Source: Nemophila menziesii
Taxonomy: Eukaryota; Streptophyta; Magnoliopsida; Boraginales; Hydrophyllaceae
Direction of reading: 5' to 3'
Length of the DNA: 64,000 bases
Assembly (NCBI GenBank): GCA_029959085.1
Contig: JARWIR010000036.1
Span: 434,001-498,000 of the forward strand
Shown: positions 1-10,469 of the stretch, piece by piece
Numbering within the stretch: the first letter of the stretch is position 1
Layout of the letters: each line of letters begins with the position of its first letter
Translations under genes and position numbers: made by a program
Notes under the pieces: generated by a model
What the model was told of the DNA's origin: nothing
Databases searched by the model: none
The model's input: the letters and a program-made list of their open reading frames with translations, nothing else

Positions 1-969
1 TTTTAATTTTTTAAGTATATTCCAATTATTTTTTATGCTTAGTCTAAAAGTAAAGCATTTTGAATCAATAAACTAATAAAATAATAATATATGTAGCCTT
101 ATATACAAAATATAAATATGTTAGAAGATTATAAATATTAATTAAACATCATTATCACTAAAGTTATAATATGTTGTAAATTGTCATTTCAATATAGTAG
201 TGTATAATAATACTTAAAAATATAGTTTTATAAAAATCACTGTAAAAATTAACAATATTTTATTATATTTTCTTTTACTTTGAGTAATATATTATATAGA
301 CATTCTAGACAATTATTTTATACTTTTTAAGAAAAAATGTTGGATTTCATTCTTTGTAAGGCCCTCGAGGCATGGACAATACCTAGTATATATATGTATT
401 GAATATTATATTTGTGCAAATAACATATTTGATAATTTATCAAAGGCTCTTGTCTTTAGTTTTATTATCAATACCGACCCTTATTGTTAATAATTCTTTT
501 GTTTTCTCTATAAGTTGCATCCTTAAAAATATTGTATTTAATATATATTTTTATATTTATAAAAATTAAGGAATTTATTAAACCACTAATATATACATAA
601 TTAATTAATTTTTTTTATTTAAATTGGAGTTAATAACGTAAAATGTCAGAAATTTCTCAACAAATCGTTTTTCCTCATAAATGGTATTGAGTTTGTTTAA
701 TGTATTGAGTATGTTTATAATGGGGTTCATGTATAAAATAGGTCTACAAAATTTATCATGAATTATCTTGTAAAAAGAAACCCATAATGCTAAATCAGCC
801 TTACAACATCAACGTAGGCCCAAAGAGTTTATAAAACTTATCTTGTAAAAAAAAGCCCACATACTAAATAAGCCTTAAAACAGCACTATGGCTATTTATG
901 CAACAATATTGATCACTAACACATAAAAACTCAACCCTACATTATCAAAACATTGAGTCTCCAAAACAC

Positions 970-1123
970 ACCGCCTCCGCGCCTCCCTTATCCATTAATT
1001 TATTCATCCAAATCTCTATATAAACCTCCACTGTTATAATGGATATCACAGTATGTTTGTTTAAGCGAAAATAAGAGTATGTTTTTAATTACTAAGATCG
1101 ATCGTCATGACATTTCACTTTAG
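970..1123 (+). promoter_or_regulatory. TATA-like box and 17-nt first-exon-like segment of unit P1
   Basis: A CT-rich stretch is followed by TATATAAA at 1017-1024. About 85 bases on comes an ATG at 1107-1109 with a short open stretch that ends in a strong splice-donor context, CACTTTAG|GTATG at 1123/1124. The ATG-to-donor stretch is also kept in the old copies P6 (ATG 28635) and P5 (ATG 39767), where the TATA box has decayed. This looks like the 5' end of the ancestral gene carried by the unit. Whether it is transcribed cannot be seen. Confidence 0.4.
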
Positions 1124-2030
1124 GTATGTTTTTCTTATCCAAATTTTATTTTTTATAGTTTGATTTTTTATAATTTTAATTTTAGGGTGTTAGATAAGTG
1201 AATATGTATATAAATATTTTGACATTGTATATTATTTAACTTACAAAAATAGATTTAATTTTGAGATTTACGAATTATATATTATTTTATTATAAAAATA
1301 ATAATAATAATCATTATAGTGTAATTGGTTTTTTAATAAAATATACTTTATTTTGTATAAAGTAGGGACAACAATATTAATTAAAAATTTTATTAGAAAA
1401 ATAGATGAGGTAACAAAAGATATACTTACCCCTAACTTATAAGTAAACTAGAATACATATATTTTAATTAATGTGTCTTTTTCACTAAGGAAATATGACT
1501 CGTGTGTCGATCAAGTAGATATTGTATTTCACGGAAGGTCCTCTAAAACCATTTAAAGTCTATATATAGTTATAATCTTAAATTAACAAGTTTACATTTA
1601 CATGGTAATTAAGTCCAGTCTATGAAGAACAACCTATTCAATAGATCTACAAGAAACCATGCGTTTAACTATTAACCCCCAATATACATAGCATTTCAAC
1701 TAAAATTAAAACTTAGTGCATGTACTTGAAAAATATTGTGTTTGGTTTCTCCTAAATTTATCTTCTAAATTTATTTAAATGATAATAAGACTATTTCTGA
1801 AATAAATTTAATGATGCATAAATTTAAGATAAATATGATCAAATTTTTTTACCATCTAACTAGTGTGCTCTTTGAATTGTTCAGTACCTTCGGGATTATC
1901 AAACATTTGGAAAAAACCCTCATCTTGGTGTGGAAGAGAAGGTCAATATAGTACTTTTATTAAAGTATCTTAATGTTTTTACTATTTTCACGTGTAATTA
2001 ATTTTTTTTACTCTAATTTATGTAGGTACA

Positions 2031-2412
2031 AAAGCTGGTGGTGTTGCCTTAAATATTACAGTTGCATCACATGTAAGTATTCTTATATATAATTGACAAA
2101 ATTGTAATGTGTCGTAGTAATTAATTAATGTTGTGATGTTTTGATAAATAGGTGTTTTTGATGGATCCATGGTGGAACTCTGCTGTAGAGAGACAAGCAC
2201 AAGATAGGATTCATCGAATAGGACAATATAAACCTATAAAGTAAGAGCAAAAGCTCTTTTTCCATTTTTTACCTATTATTATTAACTTTATATGTATATC
2301 TAATGTTGTTATAATGACTTGTTTATTAGGACTATGAGGTTTGCTATTGAGAATACAGTTGAAGAGAGGATTTTGAAGCTACAACAGAAGAAGGAACTTG
2401 TGTTTAAAGGGC
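2031..2412 (+). pseudogene. RAD16-type SNF2 helicase C-terminal fragment, copy 1 (spliceable)
   Basis: Three exon pieces carry the C-terminal helicase region of a RAD16/SMARCA3-type SNF2 ATPase, a family known for chromatin-coupled nucleotide excision repair in the nucleus. Exon a (about 2031-2072) reads GGVALNITVASH. Exon b (2152-2240) reads [15 protein letters not shown] and then the SNF2 motif VI signature QDRIHRIGQ. Exon c (2330-about 2412) reads IENTVEERILKLQ and KKELVFKG. Donors and acceptors are canonical and the frame stays open through both introns to a stop at 2543, but homology ends at about 2412. All N-terminal helicase, RING and ATP-binding parts are absent, so it cannot be a working helicase. 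Upstream, exon a is fused to the splice acceptor of the UBA-like exon after a 180-bp deletion. Confidence 0.85.
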
Positions 2413-2959
2413 AAGAGTCTAAAAGTCAACAAGGCAAAGCCTTTCTTTCTCATTTATTTTATTCATCTAATTGTTTCCTTTGCATGTTTTCTAAAATGTT
2501 CGTGAATATATATTCTTATTTTGTGTATGGATTTGAAGTCTAGAATTGTTCAATGGATATAAAAGTACTTTGGATTTTTTCATTGCTTTTAGTTTTCTCT
2601 TTGTTAGTTTTTGTTGCGAATGTTCGATAAAATTTTGTTTGGTGTGGAATACTTAAGTATGCTATGTTAGAGGATGGTGAAGAAGTATTATGTTTCTACT
2701 TTGTAGGAACGATGAAATTTTTGGAAAAATCTTTTGTCTCTACTCTCTATTAAAGACAATATTTTTGGAAAAATATTTTGTCTCTCTCTCTCTAGGAAAG
2801 ATGATATTTTCCGAAAATATCCTTGCCGGATATTTTTTGATAAATAGGTAGATATTTTCTTAAGCAATAAGTCTACAAAACTAGTTATGTGAAATCATGG
2901 TCTTAATTTGGAAAAGATTTTGTTAGTTAAATTACTATACCAATCCTTTAACAGCTCAA

Positions 2960-3720
2960 TCTCTTGGAAATTTGTTCTTGCAGTTCTTTGAGGGTTTGAA
3001 CTTTCTAGAAAAATACAGTGTGTGGATATTTCCTTTTGTTACCATTGCACCTCACTTGGTTGCAATTAATAAAGACTTGTATGGATTTTTTCAAGGTGAA
3101 AAGTCTTGTGCCAAAGGTTTGGAGTAATTTTCTAGAGCTTAGCCTTATGTTTTAAGGAAAATATGTATTGTATGAGGATTAAGTATGAAGAGTTTGATAT
3201 TATTTAGGAGATATTGCAAATTGCAAGAAAGAAAGATGACATTATTCTATCTTGGGGTTTCGTTGTTGACAAGGGATTAGAAACCTCTATATGACAAATT
3301 CAGTGTATGCTATGCTATATCATTTAATGCTTAGTCTTTGTAGTATGCCATGCGATCTATGTTTCAAGGTCTTATTTGTTTTTCCTCCACATTTAAATTA
3401 GTTTAAAATTATTATCCATTTGTTGAGATTGTTAATGGGGTAGGTCCTTTAAAATAATTTGTAGGCCTACGATGGAAGAGGATTAGGTTTGAAAGATTTG
3501 GATGCATGGAAAAAAGTTTTAATCTTAAATATCTTATGGCTAATAGTGAAGAATAAGGAATTGTTGTGGATAATCTGTAAATGGCATGTGGTTAAAATAT
3601 GGGGATATTGGGAATGAGATGTGAAGAATCGGGACTCTCCGTTGAAGGGGAGTTGTGATATTTGAAAAAGGATATTAGGTTGCCGTTAGAGGATAAAAAA
3701 CACATTTTTTAGAAAATGAT
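2960..3720 (+). pseudogene. Decayed LINE reverse transcriptase fragment (second LINE family), copy 1
   Basis: Plus-strand frames, broken by stops and shifts, recall the plant L1-type reverse transcriptase. One stretch, about 3020-3115, contains VAINKDLYGFFQGEK, matching the segment just before the conserved GLRQGDP box. A later one near 3250-3300 reads YLGVSLL followed by KPLYDKF. Near 3475-3580 it reads GLGLKDLDAWKK, then ILWLIVKNKELLW, typical of the region before the C-terminal zinc-binding domain. No catalytic FADD is preserved. The fragment belongs to the repeat unit, since it recurs at 18500-19240, 52635-53370 and 61420-62170. It is a different family from the minus-strand LINE at 42941-48244. 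Confidence 0.65.
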
Positions 3721-4099
3721 TTTCAAAATTTATGTTGTAAAAATCAAAGGAATATTCACATTAATTATAATAACATTTTAAATGTTTGGTAACCTACAAC
3801 TTAATAGTGAGTTTCACATGACGTGAGGAGCGTTCAATCCCCGTGTGACAATAAATGTTAGAAGTGTATACGCATGCGTGGAAATGTGTGAAGTATCTTG
3901 GATGATGAATCTACAACACACAAGTGGCAGAGGGAATCTAATAGTCAGTGAAGAGAGTAGATTTGTTGCACCTATGTGATGTCCAGTACCCATAAATGTT
4001 TGATAATCTCGAAGTTACTGAACCATTCAGAAAGCACACAAATATTACTTTTTTGAAATTGTAGTTTTTTATGCATTATGATTCATTAAAATGAATAAA

Positions 4100-4320
4100 A
4101 ATTTATATATTTAAATTCAAACTCATGTAATTTTAGTGTAAAGTAAATTGAAAGGCGTTGCAATGTAATTGTTATCTACATTGTTATATTTGGATTATAT
4201 ATATTTGGATTTGTAATTTTTTTATCTTTACATTGCTACTACTATAGATAAAGAGTTGTATTGACAAAATCTCAATACAATATCGTGACTGAATCTCAAC
4301 CTAAACTCTGGAAGGTAAAT
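4100..4320 (+). repeat. Recurring module M inside P1
   Basis: An AT-rich block beginning near the phrase CATGTAATTTTAGTGTAAAG and containing TTGCTACTACTATAGATAA. Close copies are at 13270-13500, 19630-19835, 21478-21705, 37450-37640, 41890-42110, 53770-53995 and 55755-55985. More diverged relatives are at 11680-11900, 12560-12760, 24905-25080, 36735-36930 and 59030-59215. All lie on the + strand. It occurs both inside P blocks and inside R blocks, so it is a building block smaller than the main unit. I found no coding frame or terminal repeats. Confidence 0.6.
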
Positions 4321-5117
4321 TAAGTTTAAATATTTTCAAATGGGTAGAAAAAATATGTATGATGGTAAGCATTGTATCTTAAGTAAAGAAAGCTATATCC
4401 GAAATAACTTCAATGATCCATAAATATAAGATATTAGATGTAATATTTTGATAAATTTTAAGATTACATAAATTATTTTTACCTAGCTACCTTGATTTTA
4501 TAATTTCTGTAGAATATTATTTTTATGAACCTATGTAAAGTTTGAATTTTACTAATAAAAATAATTTTCTAATTAGGATATTTTTTGAAGGTCCATCGTC
4601 CTCTTTTAAATGTTAAGGACATAAGTAAATAAATAAATAAAATCATTTGAAAATGGTTGTGGTGGAACAACTTCTAGACGCAAATTAAAATAAATCTAAA
4701 AAGATTACATTAAAAGTGTTTAAAAATTTAAGAAGGGTCAACATCAAACGAAATAAAAATTAATGCATATGTTTCAATAATCACAACATAGCTTTGTCAA
4801 ATACGGGTACTTACTAGATTTTCAAAAACATCCTAACATATATTAAAATTAATAAGGTTTTTACTATTCAGTCTTAGAATATATATTACTATGTCAAACT
4901 TTATTTTTGGTGTTTGATAAGTATTGCTAGATGAGATTTGAGTAAGAATAAATTTTGGAAAGGCTTACGAAGCCTTAAGACTCGGTTTCAGAAAAGTCTA
5001 ACTAATCCAAGAAGAAGCATCATATTTATGCAACAATTGTAGGTGTATGTTCTAATGGAGTATACCAAATAGATAAGTGTTGGTGCGAATTCAGAGTTCA
5101 GATAACACTCCAAGTAT

Positions 5118-5510
5118 AAACCTCTATATGAATAATTGAGTGTATGTTATGTACATCATTGAATGCTTAGTCGTTGTCGTATGCCATGCGATCAGTGTTT
5201 CAAGGACTTATTTGTTTTTTTCCTATAAATTTTTTATGTCCCCACATGTAAATTGGCATCAAATTATTAGTAATTGGTTTAGATTTTTTTGGGATGCTAG
5301 GTCCCTTAGAATAATATGTAGTCCTAAGATGAAAGGGGATTGGGTTTGAAAGATTTAGATGCATGTTAAAAAGTTTTACTCTTAAATATCTTATGGCTAA
5401 TTGTTAAAAAGGAGGAATCGTTGTGGATAAAGGGGAGTTGTGAAATTTGAAGGAGGATATTACGTTGCCGTTTGAGTAAAACACATATTTTTTAGAAAAT
5501 GATTTTCAAA
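5118..5510 (+). pseudogene. Decayed LINE reverse transcriptase C-terminal piece at the start of block Q
   Basis: The segment parallels 3290-3720 and 61735-62170. It keeps the words around GLGLKDLDA (about 5335-5365) and ILWLIVKK-like sequence (about 5380-5410), but has stops and lacks everything upstream in the reverse transcriptase. It begins exactly at the block junction, so its truncation is due to the rearrangement. Confidence 0.5.
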
Positions 5511-6322
5511 ACTCAAGTTGTAAATAGTTGGAAAAACTCCAAGGAATATTAACTTTAAAAATAGTAACATTCCAAATGTTTGGTAAAGAACAAATTAATG
5601 GTGAGTTTCACCTGACGTGAGTTGCGTTGAGAGTTTGTTTGACAGTAAGTGTTAGAAGTGTATATGCATGCATGGAAATGTGTAAATTATGCTGGATGAT
5701 GAATTTTCAACAAACAAGTGGCGGAGAAAAGTCAATAGTCAGTCAAGAGAGTAGATTTGATGCGACTACGTGATGTCTAGAGTTGTACCCACAAATGTTT
5801 GATAATCTAGAAGTTACTGAACCATGCAAAGAGCACACAAACTATAATTATAATTATAGTAAATGCAATGATTTCTTTATCTTTGTATATATTTTTATTT
5901 ATCAAAAATAATTAATGATAATATAGTTATATTATAAGCAATTAATAAAATCTTAAAGTAACTATATGTAAATAAACTATAAAATTATTACCATAAAAAA
6001 GTTTACTTACCTATATAATATGTGAAAAGTCAAAAGTCAAAGAATTATCGTGTTTTACAAAGAAAATATATATGTGACCCTATAAGGATTGAAATCGTGT
6101 GACATGTCAAGCAAATGAATCATATTTTCAACTTCTATTCTAGCCCACAATATCCAGTTTCTAAAACCCACTTCTTCTACAAAACCAATTCATAAATTTC
6201 TTCAAATCATCTCTCCTATATCACTTTAAACTTTTTTCAACAACATCTGAAGTAACGTCGAGTTATTTTAAATATCCATGAAAGTCATTATTGATACTTT
6301 TTCTCTAGGCAAGACTTCATTC

Positions 6323-6480
6323 CTATATTGGATGGTTCAAAATCCATATCATAACCATTAATTATATTGATAAAACACATCTCATTAGATTAATTAGGTA
6401 GTTATTATAATTAATCTTTTATTTTTGAAATATGGGGTATGTGTCATAATACTATTAGTATTTGACTATTCAATTTTGTA
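6323..6480. mobile_element. Foldback (MITE-like) element, family T
   Basis: The ends are imperfect inverted repeats, TATATTGGATGGTTC at the left and a decayed complement at the right. The copies at 10711-10866, 24443-24599, 36296-36440, 58562-58720 and 63015-63175 show the consensus arms AATATTGGATGGTCC and GGACCATCCAATATT. Five of the six copies sit at matching places in repeat units. The one at 10711 has different flanks, which argues for past mobility. No transposase is encoded. Target duplications were not clear, so the superfamily is open. Confidence 0.5.
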
Positions 6481-6678
6481 TGGAAATATTTTCCTTTTTA
6501 TCTCTATCGAATTAATGTTGTGGTCGAGTGAATTGTTTTTTGAAATAAAAGTTTAAAAACATAGGTTATGTTATTATTATTATTTTTAAATTATCTAATA
6601 CTTATTAAATGTTCTCTAGTAGTCCTTATGTTCTTGTAATCTTGACCCCGAAATATATTTTTTGATAAAAATATTAAA

Positions 6679-6745
6679 AATACACACAAACACAATTATA
6701 TATATGTATATATTTACATATGTAAGTATCTATTTATATACATGA

Positions 6746-6813
<68 letters not shown>

Positions 6814-6830
6814 TTGTGTTTGTGTGTATT
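6679..6830. repeat. Palindrome around a TA microsatellite
   Basis: Perfect 17-base inverted arms, AATACACACAAACACAA at 6679-6695 and its complement at 6814-6830, enclose a long TA/TATATA tract (about 6749-6811). The same arms enclose a differently sized TA tract at 63372-63507, and a related arrangement lies at 31862-31950. It may be a small foldback element whose centre expanded as a microsatellite. The apparent open frame made of alternating I and Y here is an artefact of the TA repeat. Confidence 0.6.
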
Positions 6831-7171
6831 TATAATATTATTTTCAAGTACTCCACCTATAATAATTTTTCGGTGTTCAAAAATCTATTATTCTTGTTAT
6901 TTGTACTTCATTTGTTTTTTAATCCAATATACTAAAAATCATTGAAAATTAGTACGTCCGAAAATTGGTGATTAGAATGTTTATTTTCTTAAATTTATCG
7001 AGTGTTCAAAATGAAATTGATGTAACAAACTTCTTTAACAGCACTTGGAGCTTCGAATACTTAGTTGAGATGTGAATTTATTCTGGGCTTTTTCAATTGG
7101 AAGAAAATTTACTGCTTAGTAAAAAAAGTAGGTTATATTGTGGTAAATAGTAAATACCTGCGAAAAAAAGG

Positions 7172-7249
7172 TTTGGTTGTGGTGGTGGAGGAGCTGAAGA
7201 TTCAGGTGGTGGAGAAAGTTCATATTCCTATGATGAATCATTATTCAAG
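7172..7249 (+). other. Conserved glycine-rich reading frame in block Q, unidentified
   Basis: Twenty-six codons read GGGGAEDSGGGESSYSYDES and then LFK on the plus strand. The second Q copy at 63847-63924 keeps the same length and nearly the same peptide: the GAEDSGGGESSYSYDESLFK part is identical, although bases differ at several points upstream and at the wobble position of the AEDS serine. This is suggestive of an exon fragment, perhaps of a glycine-rich protein. No start, stop or matching neighbouring exon could be fixed, and the opposite strand has stops in the corresponding proline-rich frame. Confidence 0.35.
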
Positions 7250-7437
7250 TTAATTACAATATTTGGTCCCTGTATTAAGCAAGAATTGTACTACATGTCT
7301 CCATATTTATGCAAACGATGTACTATATGTTCCTAAAGCATGCAAAATTTGTCTACATGTCCCTAACCATGCAAAACAATGCACTATAGGTCCCTATATT
7401 ATGTAAAAATTGCACTATAAATCCTATTTAGCAACTC

Positions 7438-8520
7438 ACTTTAGCAGATTTATACTTTTTATTACTTGATTCTTCTTTCATAATGAGCATACTAGCTTGA
7501 AGCTCAGAAATCTTTCCAATTAGTAACCTTTCTCTCTCATTAACTCTGCTAAATCACCTTACAAAATGAAATAAAATAAAATAAACACTTGTAATATTAG
7601 TTTCGTGTACCAGGTTTACATAATGAATAAGCTTGTCAAAATTCCTGTACCATGAGCAAGCATATTGATTCTTGAAATATGTTCCCATGGTCCACATTAT
7701 ATAATTTGTGCGAGTAACGTTAGGTTGTGTAAGTTTAAATGTAAAAAGTATGTAGTAGAACTTTAAATTTAAATTTTTGGTTACAACTTTCAAACTCACC
7801 TATTTTAAAGCATCTGCTACGATATCATTAACACGCTCTTGAACATTGTAATCAAAAAGTTTTATATCATCCTTCAGTTCATAAACAAGTCATGATTATA
7901 TTTACGTACAAGAAGATTTTTAAGAATCAATTCTATTATTATTTTACAAATTCACCCGGACTATGGGAAAATCATTGTTTTTTTCAAAGTAGAAGCACTT
8001 TGGAGGTGCATAATACTCAGGAATTGCACCAGAAAATATTTGGCATAAATTAGACAAGTTATTAAAAAGGATGATTTAGAATTTGACTAATTTTGACCAT
8101 AAAATTAGATACTAACCTGTGAAGATGAACCAAAACTTTTAGAGCCTCTCCAAACAACCTCAAGACAATCGATTATAATCTCGAGACATTTTATTTATCC
8201 ATTTACATAGTAAAGAATGTACCTCTTCCCCCAAAAGGTACGCTTGAACAACAAAATGTCCAAATATAATGTGGTGACGCCTCATCATGTATCCACATAC
8301 CACCATTTCTAGATATAAGTCAAATTTAGAAAACAATTATTAATTATAGAATATCGTATTGTAGCTTATTGCTTTAAAATATCAGTTATAATCATATGTT
8401 TATGTATAAAATAGTAATACATTAGCTCAAGTGACCCGAGATGATAAGCTTCTTCACAGTGATTTGCATAGCTTCACTTTGTTGTCTCCACCGCCACTGT
8501 AAAAAGGCCTAAATACAAGA
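7438..8520 (-). pseudogene. Cluster of minus-strand exon-like segments, unidentified gene
   Basis: On the minus strand several short open stretches are bounded by plausible splice sites. One near 8430-8503 reads QWRWRQQSEAMQITVKK. One near 8230-8320 reads EMVVCGYMMRRHHIIFGHF. One near 8120-8190 reads CLEVVWRGSKSFGSSSQ. One near 7965-8050 reads FSGAIPEYYAPPKCFYFEK. One near 7798-7890 reads YELKDDIKLFDYNVQERVND. One at about 7438-7553 reads RERLLIGKISELQASM and ends at a GTGAGT donor; its composition is coiled-coil-like. The 7798 end reads TAG before the donor, so a nonsense change is likely. I do not recognise the protein, and the segments may belong to more than one gene. Confidence 0.3.
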
Positions 8521-9066
8521 AAATATTAAGTATTCGTGATTTTCAGAGCATACACATAAGCTGCAAAGTGATTTTAATTTTGGAGAGAAGTAATTCCTTA
8601 AAAATACTACATACGGGGTCTAATTGTGTAGGGACCAAACTGAAAAACCCGAAAACTAAGGGGGCTGGATTGTCCTCTTTTAGTGCTTATATACGTGCAA
8701 TTCATATTAATTAAATTACATAAAACAAAACCCCGGCTACTAATGGGGTTCAGGTTGATTCCGATAATAGTTTTATGTTTAGATAAGGACTTGTGATGCA
8801 ATTAACATTATTATAGCCGGATGTTTTGATGCGAATCACACATGGACTTGATGTTGAAATTTTATAGTTGCTGATGGCCCCCTAAATGAGCTTATTCAGA
8901 TACTAAGTAATTATTTTCATACGAAAGCTCAAAAATTTAACTTTATATTTGAAGCATATCACACAAAGCTGAGAGCAACTAAGATGTGTTGGATGGGACT
9001 GAACTTAAAAGTTCGCTTGATGTACAAATTGAACCTAAACACAACAGTGTTGTACATAATCACAGT
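8520..9066. other. Intron- or spacer-like stretch in block Q
   Basis: AT-rich sequence with phrases such as GGGACCAAACTGAAAAACCC near 8635 and a direct GGGGTTCAG phrase near 8745. Small open frames here have no recognisable composition. I see no gene or RNA; it may be intron of the flanking minus-strand gene fragments. Confidence 0.3.
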
Positions 9067-9250
9067 GCCCCTTCCTATGATGCTTCCAATTTTCTTTCCA
9101 GGACATAAGTAGTGATATATAGTATCTTTAGGGCCTAATGTGAAAGGATCTTTATTATTTTTGGAATGACTTCTTTTGTTTGTTCCATTTTCAGGATATT
9201 TGGATTGAGATCTTGATCCTTTTTTTACAGTTGTTCCTTTGACCATCCAT
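9067..9250 (-). pseudogene. KH-domain RNA-binding protein, N-terminal exon fragment
   Basis: Reading leftward from ATG at 9250-9248 the frame gives MDGQRNNCKK. After a one-base shift in an A-run it continues as GSRSQSKYPENGTNKRS, then DPFTLGPKDTIYHYLCP and GKKIGSIIGRG. The last part is the start of a KH domain: the GxxG-type loop region IGSIIGRG follows the YLCP strand typical of plant KH proteins related to FLK and PEPPER, which bind RNA in the nucleus. After GRG the similarity stops at once, so the rest of the first KH domain and all later ones are missing. With the CT-rich segment at 10470-10640 it forms the front of a minus-strand gene. The frameshift and truncation make it a relic. Confidence 0.65.
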
Positions 9251-10469
9251 CTACACACAATCACCTACCATTCAGTAAATTTCACTATTAGTTCCTATGT
9301 TATGCAAAATAGGAAAATATATCCTAATGTTTCAATATGTAGCATAATTACATGTAGAACACTAAATTCGCAATGTTAAAGGAAATTTTGTATTAACACA
9401 AGGAGCCATGATGCAATAAACACTTCAATTAATACAATAAGCAAATATATTTAAAAGTCAAACCAACCAAGAACCAATGAATTATACTGCACTACCAAAA
9501 TCAAATTCTTCAGTGATGAAAATGGTACATGAAATGAATTCATAATCAGATAAAAAACTGTAAACATTCATTATAGCGATATAAAAAGTTCTTTGAGGCC
9601 ATCTCTAAAAATTTATTGAATTGAAAAACAAAACTAATTGGTAATTACACATTTTTACAATAATATTATCGTATTATATGTAAATACAATGAGAAAGAAA
9701 ACAAAGAGAATTTTACATCGCTTCGCATAGTTACCAATGTAACCTTGGTTTGAGGCTTGCACCGATAAATGACACTAATGATATTCCAAGCGAGACATTC
9801 ACCTAACAACAAATATATATACACTCAACATATATTCAAATTCAATCACAATAAAGAACTCAAATTGATCGTATCGAATTGTCAAATGACAATGATTGAA
9901 CAAACCTGCTGCTTGATGATTATTGAGCAAACTTCTGCATCCAAAGTTAAAGAAGAATTATGACAACACATATAATTAAGTTGGTAATGTGATTGCATTA
10001 GCTTAACATATCTTAAGATAATTCTAACTTAAGGCGAAGAATTGTTGATAGAACAAATCATTTCAGAATTTTAACAAACAGTTGGTTGGCATACATAAAT
10101 AGATACAATTTCCAATTCACTATCATAAAGAAAGAATCAATGCCCAATGTTTTCACTAGGTCGAAAATATAAATTAATTAATGAAATATTTCTAACTCAT
10201 TATGAAATTAGACAAAGTTAATAATCAAATAATTGTATAAATATATTTTAAGCAGGGAAAACATACTTTTTTCTTCTGAAATTAGTCCTATAAGCTATGA
10301 AAACTTTAAATGTGATCAGACTTAAATCTGTGATGTGTGCTGACATTTGGAGAATTTGTCGTGGAGAGTTTAGTCTAGTACAGATATTATAATTCACACT
10401 TGATGTCATCTGAATCTTCCAGAGACAAAGATTATGAGCCACCACATAATTTGCTAGCACTTAAGAAAT
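9251..10469 (-). other. Probable 5' intron region of the KH-gene relic
   Basis: Between the ATG exon of the KH fragment and the CT-rich stretch upstream of it on the minus strand lie about 1.2 kb of AT-rich sequence. No coding frame is convincing; the two 60-70-codon open frames here show no family pattern. Just upstream of the ATG the minus strand reads TGTGTGTAG, a possible splice acceptor. This fits an intron in the 5' untranslated region, but that is inference. Confidence 0.25.

Larger units (their letters stand above)
1..5118 (+). repeat. P1: long-period repeat unit, copy 1
   Basis: This stretch matches 15437-20640 and 49354-54640 almost row for row, with about one to a few differences per 60 bases by eye plus small indels. 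It is in direct orientation to them. It holds, in order, a TATA-like box and tiny first exon (about 1017-1123), a UBA/RAD16 chimeric pseudogene (about 2025-2412), a decayed LINE reverse transcriptase (about 2960-3720) and a recurring module ending near 4320. Its beginning lies left of the window. Its right end at about 5118 is an abrupt switch to a different old unit. The copy number and shared orientation suggest unequal exchange or segmental duplication rather than independent transposition; that is inference. Confidence 0.85.

Noticed and set aside
3829..3850. tRNA B-box-like GTTCAATCCCC
   Set aside because: No A box at the proper distance and no cloverleaf; it is a shared part of the P unit.
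6742..6945. Open frame of alternating Ile and Tyr codons
   Set aside because: It is a translation of the TA microsatellite within the palindrome, not a protein.
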